NCBI RefSeq assembly: GCF_026151345.1
Contig: NZ_JAMQPR010000001.1
Location: 3,172,676 to 3,236,675, forward strand
Direction: 5' to 3'
Source: Leptospira paudalimensis
GTDB taxonomy: Bacteria; Spirochaetota; Leptospiria; Leptospirales; Leptospiraceae
DNA: 64,000 nt
Numbering within the stretch: position 1 is the first letter of the stretch; the number at the start of each line of letters is the position of its first letter. The notes under the pieces are model-generated. The model ran no database searches and had not been told where the DNA came from. It was given only the letters and a program-made list of their open reading frames with translations. The translations under genes and the position numbers were made by a program. Below, piece after piece: positions 27,488 to 37,861 of the stretch.

Positions 27488-28459
27488 TCATAACATCGGA
27501 AAGTGACATTTCACACGATGTAGTTCCGAAGGATAAATTTCCTTTGGCTCTTCTGATTTGCAAATCTCTTTTGCAATCGGACACCTTGTATGAAACCGGC
27601 AACCTTTTGGTTGGTTCATAATACTTGGGATTTCCCCAACAAGAGGTTTTGAAATTTTGTTTCTTTGTTTTAAATCAAAACTAGCGGAAAATAAAGCCTT
27701 TGTATATGGGTGGAGAGGATTATTGCTGATTTCATCCCGGCTCCCTTCTTCTACGATTTGGCCTAAGTACATCACGGCAATCCGATCTGAAACATGTTTT
27801 ACGATATTTAAGTCATGTGATATGAATAAATAGGATAATCCATATTTTTCTCTTAAAAAAAGAAGGTTATTAATGACTTGGGCTTGTGTGGATATATCCA
27901 AAGCAGATACAGCTTCATCACATACGACTAAATTTGGTTCTAAGATTAATGCACGAGCAATGGCGATCCTTTGCCTTTGTCCTCCGCTGAATTCATGTGG
28001 GTACCGATGTAAGATGTCCACTGGTAAACTAACTTCTGATAAAGCTTTGATTGCTTTTTCTTTTTTCTCAGCCAAACTCAATTTTGGAAAATGAATTTGT
28101 AAACCTTCTGTAATGATTTCTTCTATCGTGAAACGGGGGTTTAATGAAGAATAAGGGTCTTGGAAAACAACTTGGATTTTTCGTCTCAAAAGTTTTTGTT
28201 CTTCTTTTGAAATGTTTGTGATATCTTGGTCTTCAAATTGAATAGAACCTTTGTCAATTGGCAGTAGAGAAAGAATGGCACGGCCGATAGTTGATTTTCC
28301 ACAACCCGACTCACCAACAAGTCCCAATATTTTTCCTTTCGGAATGGAAAAATTTACAGAATCGACTGCCACCAGGCGTTTAGTAGAAAAGGAAAGAGAT
28401 TGGGATTGTTTGTAAGAAACAACTAAGTCCGTTACATTAAGCACTTTCTTTTCCTCCAT
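27488..28459 (-). CDS. oppF: peptide ABC transporter ATPase, OppF type
   Basis: The 323-aa ATPase has Walker [16 protein letters not shown], the signature HEFSGGQRQRIAIARAL, Walker B LVVCDEAVSALD, and the C-terminal oligopeptide-transporter extension with CRFHTRCPIAKEIC. It powers import of oligopeptides or related solutes together with the OppD-type ATPase. The ATG at 28459 overlaps the oppD-type gene by 23 bp. A GTG at 28444 has GGAGG 8 bp upstream and may be the real start. No binding-protein gene is nearby. Confidence 0.9.
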   Translation of the reverse strand: MEEKKVLNVTDLVVSYKQSQSLSFSTKRLVAVDSVNFSIPKGKILGLVGESGCGKSTIGRAILSLLPIDKGSIQFEDQDITNISKEEQKLLRRKIQVVFQDPYSSLNPRFTIEEIITEGLQIHFPKLSLAEKKEKAIKALSEVSLPVDILHRYPHEFSGGQRQRIAIARALILEPNLVVCDEAVSALDISTQAQVINNLLFLREKYGLSYLFISHDLNIVKHVSDRIAVMYLGQIVEEGSRDEISNNPLHPYTKALFSASFDLKQRNKISKPLVGEIPSIMNQPKGCRFHTRCPIAKEICKSEEPKEIYPSELHRVKCHFPML

Positions 28460-29426
28460 ATAAAAAACATTCCACTGTTTGCGAGTCAGACACTACTGTT
28501 GGTTTCGGGATTGATGCATTACAAATTTCTAATTTTTCTTTACAACGAGTGTGAAACCGACAACCACTAGGATACGATTTTGGTGAGGGAACAATTCCTT
28601 CAATGGTAACTAATTTTTTTCCAATATTTTCATGAGTTGGATATGCAGAGATTAAGGCTTTGGTATAAGGGTGTTTAGGTGAATCTATCACCATATCCAC
28701 ACTTCCTTGTTCCACAATTTTACCTGCATACATTACTGCAATTCGGTCTGCAATATGACTCACTAGACCAATATCATGTGATATAAATAAAACTGACATT
28801 CCATGTTCTTTTCTTAGTTCTTTCAGTAATTCGATTAACTGGAGTTGGATGGTGACATCGATAGCACTTGTAGGTTCATCTGCGATCAGAATTTTTGGAT
28901 CACACATCAGTGCCATGGCAATACAAACTCTTTGTAACATCCCACCAGAAAATTGGTTAGGATACTGTTCCAATCGATGTTTTGCATCTGTGATTCCAAC
29001 TCGTTCCAATAGATAAATTGCCTTTTTTTCAGCTTCTTCTTTAGAACCAAGTCCATGTAATAAAAAACTTTCAATTAACTGGTCGCCAATTTTGTGTAAT
29101 GGATTGAGAGAAGAAAAAGGTTCTTGGAATACATACGCAATTTCCCTTCCACGAACAGACCTTAGTTTTTCACTGGAAGATTCTAATAAATTGTTTCCTT
29201 CAAACAAGATGGAACCCGTTGGATAAATGGTAGTGTTAGAAGGCAATAATTTCGTTAATGCCAAACAAGTAATGGATTTTCCGCAGCCGGATTCACCGAC
29301 AAGTGCCAATGTTTCCCCTTTGTTTAAGTGAAAACTAATTCCGCTGACAATTGGCAATGTTCCATCATCCGTTTTGATTTGGACACTGAGATCCATTACT
29401 TCAATGGCTTTCTCATTGGGGTTCAT
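28437..29426 (-). CDS. oppD: peptide ABC transporter ATPase, OppD type
   Basis: The 329-aa ATPase has Walker [18 protein letters not shown], the signature [17 protein letters not shown], Walker [13 protein letters not shown] and the family C-terminal motif [15 protein letters not shown], which may bind an iron-sulphur cluster as described for Dpp-type ATPases. It overlaps the permease gene upstream by 4 bp (ATGA) and the oppF-type gene downstream by up to 23 bp, so expression is tightly coupled. Confidence 0.92.
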   Translation of the reverse strand: MNPNEKAIEVMDLSVQIKTDDGTLPIVSGISFHLNKGETLALVGESGCGKSITCLALTKLLPSNTTIYPTGSILFEGNNLLESSSEKLRSVRGREIAYVFQEPFSSLNPLHKIGDQLIESFLLHGLGSKEEAEKKAIYLLERVGITDAKHRLEQYPNQFSGGMLQRVCIAMALMCDPKILIADEPTSAIDVTIQLQLIELLKELRKEHGMSVLFISHDIGLVSHIADRIAVMYAGKIVEQGSVDMVIDSPKHPYTKALISAYPTHENIGKKLVTIEGIVPSPKSYPSGCRFHTRCKEKLEICNASIPKPTVVSDSQTVECFLYGGKESA

Positions 29427-30472
29427 TCGTAAACCACCTTATCTTTTGGATCAAAAGCATCTCGTAAACCCTCTCCCACAAAAGCAGAGAACAATATCGT
29501 TAGAAATAAGGCAACCGATGGAAAGGTAATGAGCCACCAAGCAGTTAAACGTTCTCTTCCTTGCCCAATAAGTTCACCCCAAGATGGATTAGGAGCAGGG
29601 ATTCCATAACCCAAAAAGTCCAAAGCTGATAAAACAGAAATTGCTGAGATCAAAATGAATGGTAAAAAGGTAACAAGTGGTGTAAGTGAATTTGGTAACA
29701 TATGACGCATAATGATGGAATAGGGAGAGGCGCCCAAAGTTTTTGCAGCATCAACAAACTGTTGTTTGCGGAGCTTTAAAAACTCACCTCGCATATAATA
29801 ACTAAGTCCAATCCAACTGAGTGATCCATAAGTGACGATTAAAACCAAAAATCCCCTACCAAAAAAAGAACCCATGATGAGGATCAAGTAGAGGAATGGA
29901 ATTGCTGATAGAATTTCAATGATCCTTTGCAAAAATAAATCCAATCTTCCAACAAAATAACCTTGAACCCCACCAATAAAGGAAGCGAGTAAAATTTCAA
30001 CGACGATGAGGATCAAACTAAATGTCATCGCCAATCGGTACCCATAAACAATACGCGTGAAAACGTCACGCCCACGGTCATCTGTCCCCATCCAATGCCG
30101 AAATGTTGGTTTGGAAGGAGGATTTGTTCCTTCTTCTAAACTATCTAAATTATCTTCATTCACACCAAATGGGATTGGTGGGAACACCATTCGATTGGAA
30201 GAATCTTGGAACCTTGGTTCTCGATTTAACTTTTTATAATTTGGTTCCGTTAAATTATTCCCACCAAATTTGGTTTCTGGATAAAACAGGAAAATGGGAA
30301 ACGAAACCGAACCTTCATACAATACAAACAATGGTTTGTTGTTAATGAGAAGTGGGGAAAACAAAGAAATAAGATATGTATAAAAGAGTACAAGTAATGA
30401 ATAATAGGCTCTTTTATTTTTTTTGAATTTTTCCCACTTACGAATGTTTGCTGGGTTTGATATAAATTTCAT
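29423..30472 (-). CDS. peptide ABC transporter permease, OppC/YejE type
   Basis: The 349-aa inner-membrane permease has an N-terminal helix (residues 22-42), a periplasmic stretch, then [20 protein letters not shown] and five more helices. The EAA loop is [22 protein letters not shown]. The long stretch between helix 1 and the DDRGRD motif (about 80 residues, containing [15 protein letters not shown]) resembles YejE more than classical OppC. It overlaps both neighbours by 4 bp. Confidence 0.9.
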   Translation of the reverse strand: MKFISNPANIRKWEKFKKNKRAYYSLLVLFYTYLISLFSPLLINNKPLFVLYEGSVSFPIFLFYPETKFGGNNLTEPNYKKLNREPRFQDSSNRMVFPPIPFGVNEDNLDSLEEGTNPPSKPTFRHWMGTDDRGRDVFTRIVYGYRLAMTFSLILIVVEILLASFIGGVQGYFVGRLDLFLQRIIEILSAIPFLYLILIMGSFFGRGFLVLIVTYGSLSWIGLSYYMRGEFLKLRKQQFVDAAKTLGASPYSIIMRHMLPNSLTPLVTFLPFILISAISVLSALDFLGYGIPAPNPSWGELIGQGRERLTAWWLITFPSVALFLTILFSAFVGEGLRDAFDPKDKVVYE

Positions 30473-31479
30473 TCGAAATCAATCCTCGGATCGATTAAAA
30501 TATAACAAAAATCTGAGACAATTTTGCCAATGAGACCTAAAAAACTTTGTGCGAGGAGTAGGCCCATCATTAAATCGGTATCCCTTTCTCTAACAGCTTC
30601 AAAGCTAAGTAAACCCATACCATCAATGTTAAAAACAAGTTCAATGAATAAGGATCCAGAAAATATTAGAGTTAAATTACTACCAAATCCCGTTGCAATG
30701 GGTATGAGTGAGTTTCGGAATGCATGTTTAAAAATGGAATCTGAAAAACTAAGACCTTTGGAAATCGCAGTGCGTACGTATTCTTTTGCGATTTGATCTA
30801 ACAAACTATTTTTCATGAGTAATGTAAGGACAGCAAAACTACCAACTACATAACAAATCACAGGTAAAAACATATGAGCCAATCTATCTTTTACCTTACC
30901 CCAAACACTTAAATCCTCATAAAAATCCGATACTTCATGTCCCAATGGAAAAAAAGAAAAAACTTCTCCAGAAGCAAACAAATACAATAGTAACATCGCA
31001 AAGGCGAAAACTGGTAATGAATACGTAAAAAAGATAATAAAACTAGAAATGAAATCAAAATGACTGCCTTCTTTCAGTGCTTTTTGGATTCCAAGAGGGA
31101 TACAAATAAAGTAGGTAAGAAAAAAACCAGACAGTCCAAAAAACAAAGACACTGGAAGTTTTTCAACAATGAGATCAGAAACCTTTCTTGAGTGAAGCCT
31201 GGATTCTCCAAGGTCAAATTGAACAATTTGTTTTAACCAATAAAAATAGGCAACAGGGGCTGGTTTATCTAAATGAAGTCTTTTTTTGATGAGTTCAATT
31301 TCTTCTTGGGAAATTTGTTTGGTAGAAGCTCCAGCTAAATTACCCGCACCTTTGAGCTTTGCAATTTCACTATTTAATGGACCACCAGGTGCAAAATGTG
31401 AGATGAGAAAAACTAAAAAAGTGATTCCTAATAGAGTCGGAAAAATTAATAAAAATCGTTTTAAAAAATATTTCCACAT
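30469..31479 (-). CDS. peptide ABC transporter permease, OppB/YejB type
   Basis: The 336-aa permease has the classical first helix [20 protein letters not shown], a periplasmic loop, [20 protein letters not shown] leading into the transmembrane core, and the EAA-type loop [28 protein letters not shown]. Six helices are predicted. It starts 3 bp after the AttH-like gene and overlaps the next permease by 4 bp. The loop after helix 1 ([20 protein letters not shown]) resembles the YejB branch. Confidence 0.9.
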   Translation of the reverse strand: MWKYFLKRFLLIFPTLLGITFLVFLISHFAPGGPLNSEIAKLKGAGNLAGASTKQISQEEIELIKKRLHLDKPAPVAYFYWLKQIVQFDLGESRLHSRKVSDLIVEKLPVSLFFGLSGFFLTYFICIPLGIQKALKEGSHFDFISSFIIFFTYSLPVFAFAMLLLYLFASGEVFSFFPLGHEVSDFYEDLSVWGKVKDRLAHMFLPVICYVVGSFAVLTLLMKNSLLDQIAKEYVRTAISKGLSFSDSIFKHAFRNSLIPIATGFGSNLTLIFSGSLFIELVFNIDGMGLLSFEAVRERDTDLMMGLLLAQSFLGLIGKIVSDFCYILIDPRIDFE

Positions 31480-31482
31480 GGC

Positions 31483-32529
31483 TTAGAACTCCCACCAGTC
31501 TTTCGATTTTTGATAACCTTTCAATTCTAAATATCCTTTGGCTGACTTTTTTTCCGTTGGATCTTTGGCCAAAACTGCCCCTTCCCAATAGATGGTTTTT
31601 GTAGAATCACTGCCATCAAACTCTTGTTCATTGAATATGGGAGAAACAATCCACTCACCTCCAGGGTATTTGATTTTCCAATGTAAAGGGTATGTGATTT
31701 TCGTTTGATTACTTTTCCAAGGAGATCCAGTTGGAACCATTTGGATATCTTTTGGATCATTCCAATAGGTTACATTGCCCTTTGCATCACGATACGTCCC
31801 AAATATTTCAGGTGTTTGTTCTGGAGATTCTCTAAACCGAAAAAAAACATAGTCTCCACCCTTTTCATCCATTAGGCAAATCCAATCCCAACCTGATTGG
31901 CCTTTTGCTAATGTAGGAATGTTTTGAGATGATTTTTCACTCCACTCATGGTCCATCCATGAGTCTCCCGATACAATGGTTTCTTGTTTCCCCAAAAAAA
32001 CCAATTGGCCTTTGGTTTTTAGTCTCGGATAACTATAATAATACGAAAATATATTTGGGTTTCGTTTTGATTTAATGGAAATTCCATTTTTTCCTTGGGA
32101 TAAAATGTTTCCATTCCCTTCTAAAGTGAATTCAATTGCGATTTCATTTGATTTTGGTTTTGCTTTGATTAAGAATTTATCTTTGGAAAGTATTTGAAAT
32201 TCGTATTCACCGCTAAAAATTCTACTTTGATCATAACCAGCAAGACCAGTTAAGTTCCGTTTGATGGTTTGTGCAGTTTTATGTTTACGTCCCGTAAGAT
32301 CTGAAATTGCAAAATGAACAGGAAATACTTCAGGATTCCAATTTTCACCATCAGAAAACTTCAATCGAAAAAAAGAAAGTTCGTATCCGTATGAATTTCC
32401 AGATTCGGTCTGGAGTTGGCCGACAAAGTAACACCACTCCAAGCTAAAATCAGAATGGAAACTATGGTCTCTCGGAAAACTAAAATGAAACAAACAAAGA
32501 GAAAGTAAAATAAGCTTAATTCGATTCAT
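31483..32529 (-). CDS. AttH/CrtC-type lipocalin-like secreted protein
   Basis: With the ATG at 32529 the product is 348 aa and begins with a signal peptide (MNRIKLILLSLCLFHFSFP). A further 19 codons upstream are open, but they lie inside the phosphatase gene and would spoil the signal. The rest resembles the AttH/CrtC family, two lipocalin-like beta-barrels: FSLEWCYFVGQLQTESGNSY, GDSWMDHEWSEKSS and GWDWICLMDEKGGDYVFFR are hallmark-like segments. Family members include carotenoid hydratases and secreted proteins of ABC transporter operons. It lies between the phosphatase gene (14-bp overlap) and the peptide permease (3-bp gap). Confidence 0.8.
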   Translation of the reverse strand: MNRIKLILLSLCLFHFSFPRDHSFHSDFSLEWCYFVGQLQTESGNSYGYELSFFRLKFSDGENWNPEVFPVHFAISDLTGRKHKTAQTIKRNLTGLAGYDQSRIFSGEYEFQILSKDKFLIKAKPKSNEIAIEFTLEGNGNILSQGKNGISIKSKRNPNIFSYYYSYPRLKTKGQLVFLGKQETIVSGDSWMDHEWSEKSSQNIPTLAKGQSGWDWICLMDEKGGDYVFFRFRESPEQTPEIFGTYRDAKGNVTYWNDPKDIQMVPTGSPWKSNQTKITYPLHWKIKYPGGEWIVSPIFNEQEFDGSDSTKTIYWEGAVLAKDPTEKKSAKGYLELKGYQKSKDWWEF

Positions 32530-34333
32530 CTGGCAATGACTCCCACTTTTTTTCCAGTGGAAGGATATGTAAATACGTGGATTCAATGTATTTCATTTTA
32601 TCGATCACATCTTTCATTTTTTGTTTTTGATTCAATTTGCGATAAAGTTGTGCTAAATTATATAAATTAGATAAGTTTGAGTCATTAATGGAATAAGCTT
32701 TTTTCCATTCCAATTCGGCTTTTTCGTATTGTTCCACTTGGTAGTAACAATAACCTAAAATTGCATGTGATTTAAAATGGTTGGTCTTAAATTTATTATA
32801 AGATTCCAACATCCCAATTGCTTCATCAAATTTTCCGTAGTATGCCAAAGCTTTTCCATATGCCAATTGGGTATTCAGTTCTCTTGGTAAAATTTGGTGT
32901 GCCTTTTCATAACAATTGACTGCAGTTTGGTAATCTTTTTGGTGATAGGCCTTGTCACCTTGTCGTTTTATCTGATGAAACTCTTCTAGTCGTGGTGACA
33001 ACTGTAATCCAAGTAAAGTGATGTCATCCATTGCATCTGTTCCCATCGTAAACTCTCTATGATGGTTCATAATGGATTCAACTGTCTCTTGGATTGTGGC
33101 ATTCGCATTTTCTTCAATCAATTGTAAAAGTTTACTTTCTCCGAATGCATGGCCATGATCATTTTCAGCTTCTGTTAATCCATCTGTGTATAAGAATAAT
33201 TTATCTCCAGGTTCTAATTGGAGGTGTAAGTCTCGGTATGTATCTCCTGCATCAGGAAACATTCCTAAAAATGTTCCTTCACCTTCACAGACCTCTGCTT
33301 TGCCAGTTCGGTGGCGGAATAAAATAGGTCTTGGATGTCCTGCAATTGAATACACAACTTTGTAGTCAGAGTGGATGAGAAGGTAAACACAAGTGGTGTA
33401 ACCTTGTTGTTTGACAAGGTCTAATAACTCACGATTGATTAATTTAAATGTTTCGGATGGTTTTGGCTTTTTAAAATTCGAAAATAACATTTTCGAAAGT
33501 GCAGTGATAAAGGCAGCAGGAACTCCGTGACCTGACACATCACAAACAGCAACACCTAACTTATCAGTATGGTATGGAAAATAATCATAATAATCTCCAC
33601 TCACTTCTTGCATGGGACTAAATCCCGTCCAAAATTGAATCCCATTCCAATCAGGGATTATTTCAGGTATCAAACCCTTTTGGATGTTTTTTGCAAGGCG
33701 AAGGTCCTTTGCCATCGAGAGTTGTTTTCTCTCTAACTCTTGTTTGAAAGACTTCAGTACTTCAACAGCAGCTTCCAAATCACGATTTTCAATCGCAAGT
33801 TCACGTGATTTACCGACAACATCTCTTACATCAACAATTGACATCTCTTCCAATGTTGTTTCTGAGCGAGAGGTAACCATTACACGATGGCGAGATGAAA
33901 CATTTTCTTTTGTTAGATGTGATCTAGACAAATACAAAACTTCATCTTTCCATTCCAATTCGTATTCATTGGCGTCGGAACCAAATTGTATTTCCTCACC
34001 CAATTCTTTGTGAGAAACGTGGATGCCAAAAAGTTTGGTTTTTGTCATTCGGATATTAAATTCTTTGAGTTCAAAGAGAACAGCAAGGCCATTTAACATG
34101 CCTTGGAAAAACACTGCATCATACCATTTTTCTTGGAACTCAGGAAGGTATGTAAAAACGAATTTCACATGTTTGTCTGCTATCGGTTTTACATTTAAGT
34201 AGACTGCTCTTGTTAGGCGACCAATCAAAATAGGTAACCTATAAATCATTTCCACTAAATCAATCCTAGAATCATCAAGTGGCAACAAATCATAGGCATT
34301 TGTAATCAATGCTTCCGTTCCCACATGGTACAA
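32516..34333 (-). CDS. SpoIIE/PP2C serine phosphatase with C-terminal TPRs; true start upstream
   Basis: The N-terminal 190 residues are unrecognised and are followed by a helical linker. The central PP2C/SpoIIE domain (about 215-455) includes the metal-binding GDYYDYF and VCDVSGHGVPAAF, FLYTDGLTEAEN, and a final TDAMDDITLLGLQL. TPR-like repeats occupy about 465-590 (AVNCYEKAHQILP, KAELEWKKAYSIN). It should dephosphorylate an anti-sigma-factor antagonist or similar partner. The codon at 34333 is TTG without a convincing ribosome-binding site. The frame stays open for 74 further codons to a TAG at 34556-34558, and those codons look coding (VSGLIQVYEREQNL ... PNYWISQSLEDKII), yet contain no ATG, GTG or TTG. 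It heads the seven-gene minus-strand unit. Confidence 0.85.
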   Translation of the reverse strand: MYHVGTEALITNAYDLLPLDDSRIDLVEMIYRLPILIGRLTRAVYLNVKPIADKHVKFVFTYLPEFQEKWYDAVFFQGMLNGLAVLFELKEFNIRMTKTKLFGIHVSHKELGEEIQFGSDANEYELEWKDEVLYLSRSHLTKENVSSRHRVMVTSRSETTLEEMSIVDVRDVVGKSRELAIENRDLEAAVEVLKSFKQELERKQLSMAKDLRLAKNIQKGLIPEIIPDWNGIQFWTGFSPMQEVSGDYYDYFPYHTDKLGVAVCDVSGHGVPAAFITALSKMLFSNFKKPKPSETFKLINRELLDLVKQQGYTTCVYLLIHSDYKVVYSIAGHPRPILFRHRTGKAEVCEGEGTFLGMFPDAGDTYRDLHLQLEPGDKLFLYTDGLTEAENDHGHAFGESKLLQLIEENANATIQETVESIMNHHREFTMGTDAMDDITLLGLQLSPRLEEFHQIKRQGDKAYHQKDYQTAVNCYEKAHQILPRELNTQLAYGKALAYYGKFDEAIGMLESYNKFKTNHFKSHAILGYCYYQVEQYEKAELEWKKAYSINDSNLSNLYNLAQLYRKLNQKQKMKDVIDKMKYIESTYLHILPLEKKWESLPDESN

Positions 34334-34638
34334 AATTCCTGAAATATCTAATGAAGTGGAAATTTGTTGGATGATTTTATCTTCTAAGGACTGAGAAATC
34401 CAATAATTGGGATCTTTAAGGATACGATTGTAGGTGGTATCATCTAAGATATCAGGAAAAGGGTTCGTGTGAATCGATAGATTTTGTTCACGCTCATAGA
34501 CTTGGATGAGGCCTGATACTCGTTTTGATGATATTTCTCTAGCAGAATGCAGTGGCTAAACCCTCTCGAAGATTCCCCTTCGGTAGGAGAAAAATAAATT
34601 TCAATCGATCCCTAGGCAATAGATTTTTCAATGGAGAT

Positions 34639-35094
34639 ATGATTTGGTATCTAAGAGTTTTTGGAATCTTTCTCTTTGTTTTTGTTTTTGCCGTCTTAGG
34701 TCAAAAGGAAACTCGTTTGGAGCGTCATTGGGAGGTAAAATTAAAACCTGACCAAACCCTAAAGAATTTGTATGAATCCTTCCAACCAAAATCCTTTCGA
34801 GCCCCTGTAGTGGGAGAAGAATGGGAATCTAAATCCTTGGGGGAAACGGTGAAATGCAAAACAACTTCTGTCACAAATACACCGACAATTTCTTTCCAAA
34901 TCGAAAGCCAAGGTTTCAAACATTACGAAGTTCTAAAAGAGACCTACCAACTGGATCCGACTGAGAACGGCGTTCGTATCCACGGAATTTTGGAAATCCA
35001 AACGGCTCCCAATTTCCTTTCTAAACTTTTGTTTTTATTCTTTAGCGATGCAGATTTAAACCACATCGCCACTTTAAAAGAAAAACGATTTTAA
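34639..35094 (+). CDS. membrane-anchored small protein, possibly SRPBCC-like
   Basis: Starting at the ATG at 34639 (GGAG just upstream), the 151-aa product has an N-terminal hydrophobic segment ([17 protein letters not shown]) and a soluble part that reads like an SRPBCC-type lipid-binding fold ([20 protein letters not shown] ... [20 protein letters not shown]). That similarity is impressionistic. The frame is open further upstream, but that part has basic, non-signal sequence and overlaps the 5' region of the divergent phosphatase gene. Its end overlaps ispF by 4 bp, convergently. Confidence 0.6.
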   Translation: MIWYLRVFGIFLFVFVFAVLGQKETRLERHWEVKLKPDQTLKNLYESFQPKSFRAPVVGEEWESKSLGETVKCKTTSVTNTPTISFQIESQGFKHYEVLKETYQLDPTENGVRIHGILEIQTAPNFLSKLLFLFFSDADLNHIATLKEKRF

Positions 35095-35585
35095 TGGTGT
35101 TTTTTTGTGCTCTCAACGAGCACAGTTGCCATCACCATCACACCTTCACTTCTACCTAAAGCTCCCATCCCTTCCGAAGTAGTTGCCTTGATGGAAACAC
35201 AGTCTAACGGAAGTTTTGTGATTTGTGCCAAAGATGCATTCAGTTCGGCACGGATGGGATTTATTTTAGGATGATCACCAACATATGTACAATCTACATT
35301 GATGAGTTTGAATTTTTTTTCCTCTAGGAGTTCTAAACATTTATCAATGATCACAGAGGATTTCATATTTTTATACTGTGGGTCGGTGTCAGGGAAATGA
35401 ACCCCAATATCACCAAGGGCCAATGCACCTAAAATAGCATCTGCCACTGCATGTAAAATTACATCCGCATCACTATGACCCAAAAAAGCAAATTCCGATT
35501 TCACTTCCACACCCGCAAGGACAAGGGGGCGAAATGGTTCATGGATTAATTTATGAAAATCGATTCCGTTTCCAACTCTAAACAT
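35091..35585 (-). CDS. ispF: 2-C-methyl-D-erythritol 2,4-cyclodiphosphate synthase
   Basis: The 164-aa enzyme cyclises CDP-methylerythritol phosphate in the non-mevalonate isoprenoid pathway. The zinc ligands are D9 and H11 in GIDFHKL, and H45 in [22 protein letters not shown], the threonine-rich [11 protein letters not shown] and the following GRSEGV match the family closely. It follows nadA by 1 bp, so the two are probably co-transcribed although metabolically unrelated. Confidence 0.96.
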   Translation of the reverse strand: MFRVGNGIDFHKLIHEPFRPLVLAGVEVKSEFAFLGHSDADVILHAVADAILGALALGDIGVHFPDTDPQYKNMKSSVIIDKCLELLEEKKFKLINVDCTYVGDHPKINPIRAELNASLAQITKLPLDCVSIKATTSEGMGALGRSEGVMVMATVLVESTKKHH

Positions 35586-35586
35586 A

Positions 35587-36573
35587 TTATTTTTTATAAC
35601 TCAACTCTAACATACGATTTACAGATTTTTGGGCAAGTGAAATCACCTCATCGTCCAAAAAGATTTCAAATTGTTCTTTTAATAATGCATCTCTTACTTT
35701 TTCCAAAGTAATTTTTTTCATGTGAGGGCATGTTTGGCATGTAGATACAAATTCTTTTTCAGGGAATTCGGCACGTAAATTATCTCCCATCGAACATTCT
35801 GTCACTAACATGATTTTATCAGTTTTACTCTTCCGAATGAAATCAACCATCTGAGAGGTCGAACCAGAAAAATCTGCTTCTTTAACGACATCTTCATGGC
35901 ACTCAGGGTGAGTAATGACAGTGACTCCACCAGGAAACAAACGTTTTGTGGAGCGAATATCTTCTGGAGTGTACATTTCGTGAACCATACATCTGCCAGG
36001 ATGTGAGATGATCGTTTTAGTCGTTTGGTTGCGAACATTGCCTGCTAAGTATTCATCCGGTAAAAAGATAACCGTATCCCCTTCCACAGCATTTACAATT
36101 TGTACGGCATTTGCTGAAGTACAACAAACATCTGTTTCTGCCTTCACTTCCGCCGAACAGTTCACATACGTAACAACAGGTACACCAGGGTATTTTGCCT
36201 TTAAAGCTTTGACATCCTCACGTGTGATGGATTCAGCAAGAGAACAACCTGCTTTGGGATCGGCAATGAGAACCTTTTTTTCAGGAGATAAAATTTTGGC
36301 AGTTTCAGCCATAAAATGAACACCATTGAACAAAATCATTGAGGCAGTTGTTTCTTTCGCCATTTTGGAAAGATACAAAGAATCACCAATGATATCGGAC
36401 ACTCCCCAAAATACATCGGGTGTCATATAATTATGACCTAGGATCACTGCATTTTTTTCTTTTTTCAATCGATTGATTTCTTCTGCTAAAGGAAGAATTC
36501 GTTCTTCTATTTCATGAGGAAGGTAAATCGGATTTAATTTTTGAACCAATTGGTCTTTAGTGACTAGTGACAT
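35587..36573 (-). CDS. nadA: quinolinate synthase
   Basis: The 328-aa 4Fe-4S enzyme condenses iminoaspartate with dihydroxyacetone phosphate to quinolinate in NAD synthesis. The three cluster cysteines are C110 in PKAGCSLAE, one in [10 protein letters not shown], and one in [18 protein letters not shown] near residue 50 and [23 protein letters not shown] are typical. Length is normal. ispF follows 1 bp later. No nadB or nadC is nearby. Confidence 0.95.
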   Translation of the reverse strand: MSLVTKDQLVQKLNPIYLPHEIEERILPLAEEINRLKKEKNAVILGHNYMTPDVFWGVSDIIGDSLYLSKMAKETTASMILFNGVHFMAETAKILSPEKKVLIADPKAGCSLAESITREDVKALKAKYPGVPVVTYVNCSAEVKAETDVCCTSANAVQIVNAVEGDTVIFLPDEYLAGNVRNQTTKTIISHPGRCMVHEMYTPEDIRSTKRLFPGGVTVITHPECHEDVVKEADFSGSTSQMVDFIRKSKTDKIMLVTECSMGDNLRAEFPEKEFVSTCQTCPHMKKITLEKVRDALLKEQFEIFLDDEVISLAQKSVNRMLELSYKK

Positions 36574-36592
36574 TTTATACTCCTATTAACAA

Positions 36593-37111
36593 TCATTGGA
36601 AAGGGTCAGACCCGAGTACGGTGTCTGTTTCACGAAGTCCCGAATCAACGGGTGGAACGGAATTCTCAAGAGAACCACACTGGTTCATTGCTTCTTGCCA
36701 TGAAGTTTCCGCAGAGGAAGTTCCTGTACGTTGGACTCTTCTATATTCGGAATTGGAGGCAAATGAACTCTGGTTACATGCTTTTGCAATATTATAAGTT
36801 AAGTTAATTTTCGAAAAACAATCAAAATACAAGACAGCGACTGAATCCGTACTCAATTCTCTTGGTTGGATCTGTGCTTTTAATTTGGAGATAAGACCTG
36901 GGCAAACGTTTGTACTTATGTCAGCTACTGCCACACAATTTGATTCTGTCAGAATAAATCTTTGACAAGCAGATTGCACAGGGCTCCCTTGAGTGAGTAA
37001 CGTACTCAAAAGTTCTGAATTTGAATCTTCACTGGATTTTTTCGTACAGGCAAAGTCCATACACACAATGCCAATGAACAAAAAGAAAACCATCTTCATC
37101 CTATTCATCAC
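36593..37111 (-). CDS. small lipoprotein, head-to-head overlap with next gene
   Basis: The 172-aa product begins at a GTG (37111, with AAGGAG 9 bp upstream) or the next ATG (37108). It has a lipoprotein signal ending VCMDFACTKKS. The mature protein has further cysteines in SACQRF, SNCVAVAD, NVCPGL, YFDCFSK, KACNQS and NQCGSL, an even number that could form disulphides in the periplasm. I recognise no family. Its 5' end overlaps the divergent gene at 37074, so the two export signals are coded on opposite strands of partly the same DNA. Confidence 0.7.
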   Translation of the reverse strand: MMNRMKMVFFLFIGIVCMDFACTKKSSEDSNSELLSTLLTQGSPVQSACQRFILTESNCVAVADISTNVCPGLISKLKAQIQPRELSTDSVAVLYFDCFSKINLTYNIAKACNQSSFASNSEYRRVQRTGTSSAETSWQEAMNQCGSLENSVPPVDSGLRETDTVLGSDPFQ

Positions 37112-37826
37112 AATTCTACTCTCCTTCTTACTTGGTGGTCTTGTCTATATCCTTTTTCTCAAAAAAAACAAAGAGAATCCCAAAGAATCCTCTTTTGATT
37201 CACATTCCGAGATCTATTGGCAGAGGTTACAAAATCGCCCAGAGGTCCTAAAAGGTCCAGGGTATCCAAGTGACCTTAGGGATTTTTTGGAAACGATTCG
37301 TGGGAAGGAATCCTATCTCTGGAATGGAGACAGAGAAGAAACATATCGTTATTTACTCCAAGAATTTCCAGATGAAAGAGGGCATGTTTTATATGCTGTC
37401 TATGTCGCTTTTATGAATTGGAAGGAAAAAAGTTTGGAAATTGAATCTTCTCCTTCACTTTCCCAATATGAAAAACTAACGGCCGTAAACCGCCTAAAAG
37501 ATGAAATATTTCCTAAATTTTTAAGTGAATTACTTTTTCCAAAACACCCCACTTCTCCTCCCGTGATTTTATTGTCTTTTTTGGAAGATTACGTTCAGAG
37601 AAATCCCTATAGTTATGCAAGGGAACGAAAACGAATTTTCCTTCGTAAAAAAGAAACACTTTACCAACAGGAAAAATGGGACATCCAATCCTGGGAAAGC
37701 CCTTCCTTCTACCGACAGGTTGTCGAGTTACTGTACGAAAGGGAAATGAAGGAAATGTCCGAAGAGGAAAAAACTTTTTATCGTAGTTCTAAAATCGAGG
37801 AATTGAAATCGGATTTTTGGAATTGA
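37074..37826 (+). CDS. membrane-anchored hypothetical protein
   Basis: The 250-aa product starts at the ATG at 37074 (or the ATG at 37068) and opens with a single membrane anchor (residues 5-26, ending LVYILFLKKNK). A charged region follows, containing EIYWQRLQNRPEVLKG and REETYRYLLQEFPDERG, that looks helical. I recognise no family. The start lies within the divergent lipoprotein gene and has no clear ribosome-binding site. The LpoB-like gene begins 35 bp downstream on the same strand, and three related-looking envelope genes in a row suggest a common unit. Confidence 0.65.
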   Translation: MNKKKTIFILFITILLSFLLGGLVYILFLKKNKENPKESSFDSHSEIYWQRLQNRPEVLKGPGYPSDLRDFLETIRGKESYLWNGDREETYRYLLQEFPDERGHVLYAVYVAFMNWKEKSLEIESSPSLSQYEKLTAVNRLKDEIFPKFLSELLFPKHPTSPPVILLSFLEDYVQRNPYSYARERKRIFLRKKETLYQQEKWDIQSWESPSFYRQVVELLYEREMKEMSEEEKTFYRSSKIEELKSDFWN

Positions 37827-37861
37827 CAAGACATGTTTCCATCCCCCATATAAGTGGGGTT

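Noticed and set aside
37823..37854. Sigma-70 promoter before the LpoB-like gene
   Set aside because: TTGACA is good but the spacing to TATAAG is 20 bp and the alternative CATATA is weak; kept only as a remark.
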